A stretch of DNA of 39,952 bases from Opitutales bacterium (GTDB taxonomy: Bacteria > Verrucomicrobiota > Verrucomicrobiia > Opitutales > T3Sed10-336): positions 1 to 39,952 of the forward strand of contig SLTG01000074.1 in NCBI GenBank assembly GCA_007130045.1. The letters run 5' to 3'. The notes under the pieces were generated by a model. The model was not told the DNA's origin and made no database searches. It worked only from the letters and a program-made list of their open reading frames with translations. The translations under genes and the position numbers were made by a program. This document shows positions 34,560 through 39,952 of this stretch, piece after piece (the first letter of the stretch is position 1; each line of letters opens with the position of its first letter).

Positions 34560-35062
34560 CCCGACTCAACCTGATTCTTCAGATAAGCAATCACATCCTG
34601 GAACTTGCTGCGGTTTTCTTCGTCGGCCTTCACCAGGTTTTCGTGCGCTTCGAGAACCATCCGCGCCTTCTCGGACTGCGATTCCTCCGTGGAAGTGTCC
34701 AGCACCGAGGGTTCGTTTCCGAACGAACGTTCTCCCGGGTCCACGTCCATGATGCGGTGCAATCCCAGGTTCCTGATCAATTCAAAATTCCGGTCACCGA
34801 GCCTGCAAAGGAGCACGCTTCCCGGCGGGTCTTTCTTGCGAAGGTCGAGAGCCACCCCTGCAAGAATTCCCAGAAACGTGCTGTCCATCCCCTTGCAATC
34901 CCCGAAATCTATTACGAAACGGTTCCTCCCCGAGGCGATCACCTGATCAAAAAAATCCCTTAGCGGGCCGCTGTTGGAAAAGTTGACGCGCCCGTTCACC
35001 TTGACGATGGCGGGGTCCGAATAGGCATCCACCAAAAACGCAGCTTTCTCCATTTCAGCCAT
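34556..35062 (-). CDS. STAS-domain anti-anti-sigma factor-like protein
   Basis: This 168-residue protein has an N-terminal STAS domain (about 8-110) with the phosphorylation-loop segment VIDFGDCKGMDSTFLGILAG, in which Ser61 is the predicted phosphoacceptor. The C-terminal 55 residues are charged and helical, which is longer than simple SpoIIAA/RsbV proteins (about 110 residues). In partner switching, an anti-sigma kinase phosphorylates this Ser and a PP2C phosphatase, encoded by the overlapping next gene, removes the phosphate. I chose ATG 35062. The frame opens 10 codons earlier at a TTG, and ATG 35053 is another option. The stop overlaps the phosphatase start. Confidence 0.85.
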   Translation of the reverse strand: MAEMEKAAFLVDAYSDPAIVKVNGRVNFSNSGPLRDFFDQVIASGRNRFVIDFGDCKGMDSTFLGILAGVALDLRKKDPPGSVLLCRLGDRNFELIRNLGLHRIMDVDPGERSFGNEPSVLDTSTEESQSEKARMVLEAHENLVKADEENRSKFQDVIAYLKNQVESG

Positions 35063-35118
35063 AATACCCGCTTTAACCTCGGTTCTTATCAATACGCCGA
35101 CGTGGTGGGAAACTCACG

Positions 35119-37983
35119 CTAGTTCCCTTTCAAAATCTGCCTCAACACGTACGGGAGGATGCCTCCGTGCCGATAATACTCAATTTCGATCGCCGTGTCG
35201 ATTCGCACCTTAAGTTCCACCCGTTCGGTTTCCCCGTCAGACCGCTGGATCTCAAGGGTAACCTGCTGACCCGGCTCCAGGTTCTCGGAAATCCCCTTGA
35301 TCGAGAAAACCTCGCTGCCGTCGAGCCCGAGCGTTTCGGAATCGACACCCTCGGGAAATTGAAGCGGCATGACGCCCATCCCCAGCAGATTGCTGCGGTG
35401 GATGCGCTCGAAACTGCTGGCCACCACCGCCCGGACCCCGAGAAGGCGGGTTCCCTTGGCCGCCCAGTCACGCGAACTTCCCATTCCGTAGTCGGTCCCC
35501 CCGATCACGATCAGAGGAACCTCGCGCTCCGCGTACTTGCACGCAGCCTCATAAATCGCGGTGATCTCCCCCTCCGGCATCAGTTTGGTGAAGCCGCCTT
35601 CCTTCCCGTCGGCCATTTTGTTCTTGATCCGCACATTGGCGAAGGTCCCGCGGGTCATGACCCGGTCATTGCCCCGCCGGGCGCCGTAGGAGTTGAAGGC
35701 GGCGGGCTCCACGCCCTTTGACGCGAGGTACTGGCCGGCCGGGGTATCCTTGTTGAACGCGCCGGCCGGTGAGATGTGATCCGTCGTCACCGAATCTCCC
35801 AGAATCGCCAACGGCCGCATTCCTTCCATCTCCCCGATCGAGCCGGGCTCCATCGAGAACCCATCGAAATAGGGCGGCTTCTGAATGTAGGTGCTCTCGC
35901 CGTCCCACTCGTAAAGTTTTCCCCTGGCCACATCTATCCGGTCCCACTCCGGGTTGTCCGCCAGAACGTTTTCGTACTTGCTTTTGAACATCTCCGGTTT
36001 GAGACCGCCGAGTACCGCTTCCTGGATCTCCTGCCGCGACGGCCAGATATCCTTGAGGTACACCGGCTCGCCGTCGGATCCGACACCGAGGGGCTCATTG
36101 AGCAGATCAATGTCCACGCGGCCCGCGAGCGCGAAGGCCACGACCAGCGGGGGAGACATGAGAAAGTTCGAGCGGATGGCCCCGTGAATACGCGCTTCGA
36201 AATTCCGGTTCCCTGAAAGGACGCTCGCGGCGATCAGGTCCCCCTCCTTCAATGCGCCTTCAATCGCCTCCATCAGCGGACCGCTGTTGCCGATGCAGGT
36301 CGTGCAGCCGTACCCGACCAGATTGAATCCAAGCTGGTCGAGGTACGGGGTAAGTCCGGTCTGTTCGAGGTAGTCGGTGACGACGCGGGAACCCGGCGCG
36401 AGGCTGGTCTTGACCAGCGGGGAGACCCGAAGGCCTTTCCCGACCGCGTTTCTCGCAAGCAGGCCGGCAGCGAGCATGACGCTCGGGTTGCTCGTGTTCG
36501 TGCAACTGGTGATGGCCGCAATGAGCACGGACCCGTGGCGCACCCCGACCGCACCCGCCTCCCTGGACTCCGTTGCCTCGAAGTCCTCGGTCTCGACATC
36601 GGTCGGGCGGTTGTTCACCATTTCCACTTCGCCCCAGCTTTCGCCGGAAGTGCCGTTTGGACGCATGTCCTGGCTCCCCGAACCGACGCCCCCGGCTCGA
36701 ACGGTCACGTCATCGAGCGCCACCCGCACCTCGACGTCGCGCTCCTCCGGCTTTTTCCCGAAACCGCCCTCGGACGGGCTCCGGATGAAGAGGTCGTTGA
36801 AGCGATCTTTGAGGTCGGATACGCTCATCCGGTCCTGCGGACGCTTCGGTCCGGCAACGGAGGGTTCGATCGTCCCCAGGTCGAGTTCGATGACCTTCGT
36901 ATAATCGATTTCACCCTCTTTCGGTATCCCGAACATTCCCTGGGCCTTGTAGTACTCGCGAATCGTATCGATCAGCTCGTCGGGGCGACCCGTATTCTTC
37001 ATGTAGATCAGGCTCTCCTCGTCCACAGGAAAGTACCCGATGGTCGCCCCGTATTCGGGCGCCATGTTGGCAACCGTCGCCCTGTCCGCCACGGTCAGTT
37101 TTTCGGCGCCCTCCCCGAAAAACTCGACAAATTTGCCGACCACGTTCTCCCGCCGAAGGATTTCGGTGACCCGGAGCGCGAAATCGGTCGCGGTGGCCCC
37201 TTCGCTCAAGGCCCCCGTCAGATGGACGCCGATCACTTCCGGCGTCTGGAAGTAAACGGGCTGCCCCAGCATACCGGATTCGGCCTCGATACCCCCGACA
37301 CCCCACCCGACGATTCCAAGCCCGTTGATCATCGTCGTGTGTGAATCGGTCCCCACGAGAGAATCAGGATAGTAAAGACGCCCGTCCTCGAAGGGTTGAT
37401 CGAATGTCATTTTCGCCAGGTGTTCGAGGTTCACCTGGTGAACGATGCCGACTGAAGGCGGGATGACGCTGAACGTATCGAACGCCTGCTGCCCCCATTT
37501 GAGAAAACGGTAACGTTCGATGTTTCTTTGAAACTCGATCTTGACGTTCATTCCGAGCGCGTCGGCGGTCCGGAAACGGTCGACCTGAATCGAATGATCC
37601 ACCACCAGGTCAACCGGCACCAACGGCTCGATTATAGACGGATCTTTCCCGACTTCGGCAACCGCGGAGCGCATCGCCGCAAGATCCACGAGAAGCGGTA
37701 CGCCCGTGAAGTCCTGCAACACGATACGCGAAACGACGAACGGAATTTCCGCTTTGCTGGGAGAAGCCGCGTTCCACGCCGAAAGCACCTTCACGTCCTC
37801 CTCCTGAATGCGCTCGCCGTCGCAGTTTCGCAGGACCGACTCGAGGAGCACGCGGATCGAGACCGGCAGACGGGATATTCTTCCCAGACCGGCCTTCTCC
37901 AGTGCGGGCAAAGAGTAAAGGTATCGCTTCCCGTCGGAACCGAAGGTTTGGAGTGCGTTGAATGGATTCGCCTTGGAACTCAT
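35119..37983 (-). CDS. acnA: Aconitate hydratase A (AcnA/IRP1 type)
   Basis: This 954-residue cytosolic 4Fe-4S enzyme isomerises citrate and isocitrate. The cluster ligands are Cys494 ([10 protein letters not shown]) and Cys560 and Cys563 ([12 protein letters not shown]). [14 protein letters not shown] and the swivel-domain [22 protein letters not shown] and [12 protein letters not shown] are also conserved. The protein is longer than E. coli AcnA (about 890) chiefly because residues 386-490, between PQDR and the first cluster Cys, are about 57 residues longer than in E. coli, with a charged, Gly/Glu-rich insert. No ribosome binding site is clear. Peroxiredoxin lies 51 bases upstream and the STAS gene 56 bases downstream, so these may form one transcript. 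Confidence 0.95.
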   Translation of the reverse strand: MSSKANPFNALQTFGSDGKRYLYSLPALEKAGLGRISRLPVSIRVLLESVLRNCDGERIQEEDVKVLSAWNAASPSKAEIPFVVSRIVLQDFTGVPLLVDLAAMRSAVAEVGKDPSIIEPLVPVDLVVDHSIQVDRFRTADALGMNVKIEFQRNIERYRFLKWGQQAFDTFSVIPPSVGIVHQVNLEHLAKMTFDQPFEDGRLYYPDSLVGTDSHTTMINGLGIVGWGVGGIEAESGMLGQPVYFQTPEVIGVHLTGALSEGATATDFALRVTEILRRENVVGKFVEFFGEGAEKLTVADRATVANMAPEYGATIGYFPVDEESLIYMKNTGRPDELIDTIREYYKAQGMFGIPKEGEIDYTKVIELDLGTIEPSVAGPKRPQDRMSVSDLKDRFNDLFIRSPSEGGFGKKPEERDVEVRVALDDVTVRAGGVGSGSQDMRPNGTSGESWGEVEMVNNRPTDVETEDFEATESREAGAVGVRHGSVLIAAITSCTNTSNPSVMLAAGLLARNAVGKGLRVSPLVKTSLAPGSRVVTDYLEQTGLTPYLDQLGFNLVGYGCTTCIGNSGPLMEAIEGALKEGDLIAASVLSGNRNFEARIHGAIRSNFLMSPPLVVAFALAGRVDIDLLNEPLGVGSDGEPVYLKDIWPSRQEIQEAVLGGLKPEMFKSKYENVLADNPEWDRIDVARGKLYEWDGESTYIQKPPYFDGFSMEPGSIGEMEGMRPLAILGDSVTTDHISPAGAFNKDTPAGQYLASKGVEPAAFNSYGARRGNDRVMTRGTFANVRIKNKMADGKEGGFTKLMPEGEITAIYEAACKYAEREVPLIVIGGTDYGMGSSRDWAAKGTRLLGVRAVVASSFERIHRSNLLGMGVMPLQFPEGVDSETLGLDGSEVFSIKGISENLEPGQQVTLEIQRSDGETERVELKVRIDTAIEIEYYRHGGILPYVLRQILKGN

Positions 37984-38034
37984 CGTTTAAGTGGCGTCGA
38001 TTGGTGAAAGTGCTCCCTGCCCGGCGCGCGCGGA

Positions 38035-38511
38035 TCAGGATGCGGAAAGCGCGGCCTTGACCGCGCCGAAATCCGGGAACTGCTGCGGGTCGTCGCTGGT
38101 GAAGCTGTAGGCGATCGTCCCGTCCTTATCGATGACGAACGCCGAGCGTTTGGCCACGTGCTTGAACCCGAGAACGTCCTCGAACAGCACATCGTAGCCC
38201 CGGGTCGCCTCCCGGTTGAAGTCGCTGAGCAGCGGAAATTCAATGCCGTTTTTTTCACCGAAAGCCTCGAGCGTAAACGGATTGTCCACGCTGATGCCGT
38301 AGACAGCCGCATCGAGGCTTTCGTAGTCACCGAAAGACTCGCTGACTCCGCAAAGCTCCTTTGTGCAGGGATCGCTGAACGCGAACGGGAAAAACAGAAG
38401 CACCGTCTTCTTTTTCCCGAAATTGTCGCTGAGGCGAACCTCCTGCAGTCCGGCGGCCGTTTTCGTTTTCAAAGCGAAATCCGGTGCGCGTGTTCCTTTT
38501 TCCAATGCCAT
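38035..38511 (-). CDS. Peroxiredoxin (AhpE/BCP-type thioredoxin-fold)
   Basis: This 158-residue thiol peroxidase reduces hydrogen peroxide and organic peroxides. The active-site block FPFAFSDPCTKELC holds the peroxidatic Cys49 and a second Cys54 close by. The usual Pxxx(T/S)xxC motif is met with Ser. APDFALKTKTA, VYGISVDNPF, FPLLSDF and AKRSAFVIDKDGTIAY complete the fold. The resolving Cys is uncertain; Cys54 may serve, as in BCP/PrxQ-type enzymes. AAAGG lies upstream of ATG 38511. The longer open frame to 38667 has no family match. It heads the peroxiredoxin-aconitase group; aconitase has an oxidation-sensitive cluster, so the pairing is sensible. Confidence 0.9.
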   Translation of the reverse strand: MALEKGTRAPDFALKTKTAAGLQEVRLSDNFGKKKTVLLFFPFAFSDPCTKELCGVSESFGDYESLDAAVYGISVDNPFTLEAFGEKNGIEFPLLSDFNREATRGYDVLFEDVLGFKHVAKRSAFVIDKDGTIAYSFTSDDPQQFPDFGAVKAALSAS

Positions 38512-38732
38512 AACAATACCTTTCCAATTGTCGCGTGACTGTTTTTTCCGAAGGTCCGGGGATTGCTCCCGGATCTCCCCGTTTTCAAAATGAACTCGTG
38601 ACCCGAGGGGGTCAAAGGCTTGAGCGGAAAAGATTTCTCTTTCCACGGTTGGAAAAAGGATGCACAAAAAATACTTCGCAAGGCAAGAGACAATTGCGGA
38701 TTTGTTCCGCTCAAGAGCCAGAACGAGTCAAA

Positions 38733-39923
38733 ATGTCCGTCGCAACCGATCTGCAAACCATTCGAAACGGCGCCGACGCCGTAATCAGCGAAGAGGAACT
38801 GGAATCCAAACTCTCCCGGGGGCGGCCTCTCCGCGTCAAACTCGGCGTCGATCCCACCCGTCCCGACCTCACTCTCGGTCACGCGGTGGTATTCCGGAAG
38901 CTCCGGCAATTCCAGGATCTCGGGCATGAGGCCCACCTTGTGATCGGCGATTTCACCGCGAGGATCGGCGATCCCTCCGGCCGCTCATCGCTTCGTCCGC
39001 GCCTCACGCGGGAAGAAGTCGAATCCAACGCCGCCACCTACCTGGAGCAGGCGTTCCGCATCCTCGATAAAGCCGGCACCGTGATCCACCGCAACAGCCG
39101 GTGGTTCGAACGGATGACATTTGAGGAGGTACTGGTTCTGACGCGGAAAATGACCGTGGCGCGGATGCTGGAGCGCGACGATTTCGCAAAACGCTACGCC
39201 GACAACTCCCCGATCTCGATCGTCGAGTTCCTCTACCCGCTCGTGCAGGGCCACGATTCGGTCGAGCTGGAGGCCGACGTTGAACTCGGCGGACGCGATC
39301 AGCTTTTCAATATGCTCGTCGGACGCCAGTTGCAGAAAGACGCCGGGCGGGAGGAACAGGTCGTCATCTGCATGCCGCTGCTCGTCGGCACAGACGGTAT
39401 TCAGAAAATGTCCAAGAGTCTCGGAAACTACATCGCGTTCAATGACTCGCCGAAGGACATGTTCGGTAAGATCATGTCGATCGGCGACGAGGTGATGTGG
39501 GATTACCACCTCCTGCTCCTCAACAAGACGCCGCTGGAAATCGAATCCATGAAGCGGGAGCATCCGATGGAGATGAAGAAACAGCTCGCCGAAACACTCA
39601 CCGGTCGCTTCCACTCGCCGGAAATCGCGCGGCGGGAACGGCAAAACTTCGAGCAGGTCTTTTCCCGGCACGAATCCCCCGACGATATGCCCGCATTTCG
39701 CTGGAGCGATCTCAAAGAGACCGACGACGACCCGACGCTGCTCCAGGTCCTCGGCGCGGTGAAACTGCTCCCCAGCAAGAAGGAAGCCCGCAGACTGATC
39801 CAGCAGGGAGCGGTCAAGATCGACGGCGAAAAGGCGACCGCGCCGGACCTGCACCTTCCCCGTCCGCAAAACGGCTGCGTGATTCAGGCGGGCAAACGCG
39901 TATTTTTCCGCGTCACCCCCTAG
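38733..39923 (+). CDS. tyrS: Tyrosyl-tRNA synthetase
   Basis: This 396-residue class I aminoacyl-tRNA synthetase charges tRNA-Tyr. The HIGH-like motif is LTLGH (46-50) after GVDPTRPD, a form typical of the TyrZ/TyrS2 group of bacterial TyrRS. YPLVQGHDSVEL contributes substrate contacts, and KMSKSLGN is at 225-232. A C-terminal S4 RNA-binding domain (about 335-395) has KKEARRLIQQGAVKIDG. I chose ATG 38733; the frame is open upstream to 38535 but those residues are not TyrRS. It is divergent from the peroxiredoxin gene, with 221 bases between them. It is complete, ending 29 bases before the window edge. Confidence 0.95.
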   Translation: MSVATDLQTIRNGADAVISEEELESKLSRGRPLRVKLGVDPTRPDLTLGHAVVFRKLRQFQDLGHEAHLVIGDFTARIGDPSGRSSLRPRLTREEVESNAATYLEQAFRILDKAGTVIHRNSRWFERMTFEEVLVLTRKMTVARMLERDDFAKRYADNSPISIVEFLYPLVQGHDSVELEADVELGGRDQLFNMLVGRQLQKDAGREEQVVICMPLLVGTDGIQKMSKSLGNYIAFNDSPKDMFGKIMSIGDEVMWDYHLLLLNKTPLEIESMKREHPMEMKKQLAETLTGRFHSPEIARRERQNFEQVFSRHESPDDMPAFRWSDLKETDDDPTLLQVLGAVKLLPSKKEARRLIQQGAVKIDGEKATAPDLHLPRPQNGCVIQAGKRVFFRVTP

Positions 39924-39936
39924 CAGCCTGTGGGAC

Positions 39937-39952
39937 TTAGGCTACCGCCTAA
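39937..39952. repeat. Palindrome at the right edge of the window
   Basis: TTAGGC, TACC loop and GCCTAA form a perfect 6-bp stem that ends exactly at the window edge. The bases before it, TGTGGGAC (39930-39936 and neighbours), would extend the stem if their complement continues past the edge. It may be the terminator of tyrS or a copy of a palindromic intergenic repeat, but only half can be seen. Confidence 0.45.

Overview
This 40 kb window is a dense, moderately GC-rich bacterial chromosomal segment holding about 31 protein genes. I see no rRNA, tRNA, CRISPR array, phage gene or transposase. The organism is Gram-negative-like: it has lipoprotein signal peptides, Lgt, UppP and a six-repeat ribosomal protein S1. 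A secreted protein at 24212-25900 ends in a 'GIPNLL-Y' domain of a type I associate with Verrucomicrobiota and other PVC bacteria. That, with a PPi-type phosphofructokinase, suggests a Verrucomicrobiota-like lineage. This placement is an inference from protein style, not a phylogeny.

Layout. 1-453 is a gene-free leader. 454-5770 (+) is a glycolate/glyoxylate operon: an aminotransferase followed by glcD, glcE and glcF. 5807-8050 (-) is a large soluble hybrid histidine kinase. 8302-9926 (+) is mnmA plus an overlapping small lipoprotein. 9984-10538 (-) is a 3-methyladenine DNA glycosylase. 10704-12646 (+) is a CNNM/CBS membrane protein and lgt. 12814-14956 (-) is glgC followed by a tandem universal stress protein. 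15080-16567 (+) is trpE and 16779-17906 (+) is a sigma-70 factor, which converges through a strong bidirectional terminator on rpsA. 18018-23881 (-) runs uppP, mgtE, agmatine deiminase, lipoprotein, rpsA. 24066-24203 (+) is a 45-residue membrane protein behind a consensus-like promoter. 24212-27330 (-) is a secreted two-lobed aspartic-protease-like protein and a PPi-phosphofructokinase. 27529-28793 (+) is a HIT protein and an M14 metallopeptidase. 28962-32983 (-) is trpB-yicC-aspS. 33072-38511 (-) is peroxiredoxin, aconitase, a STAS protein and a coupled SpoIIE/PP2C phosphatase. 38733-39923 (+) is tyrS.

How they work together. The first operon would oxidise glycolate to glyoxylate and transaminate it to glycine. 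The glgC-usp pair links glycogen synthesis to stress tolerance. The STAS-phosphatase pair is part of a partner-switching circuit whose kinase is elsewhere. The rest is translation, lipoprotein and peptidoglycan maturation, Mg2+ transport and central carbon metabolism.

The least ordinary items are: the tandem aspartic-protease protein; the short membrane-protein gene with its own promoter; an inverted-repeat element built of GGATTNN heptamers; the structured leader before the glycolate operon; a phosphofructokinase with an altered catalytic motif; and a 17-bp palindrome between divergent genes. No obviously new multi-gene defence or mobile system is present.
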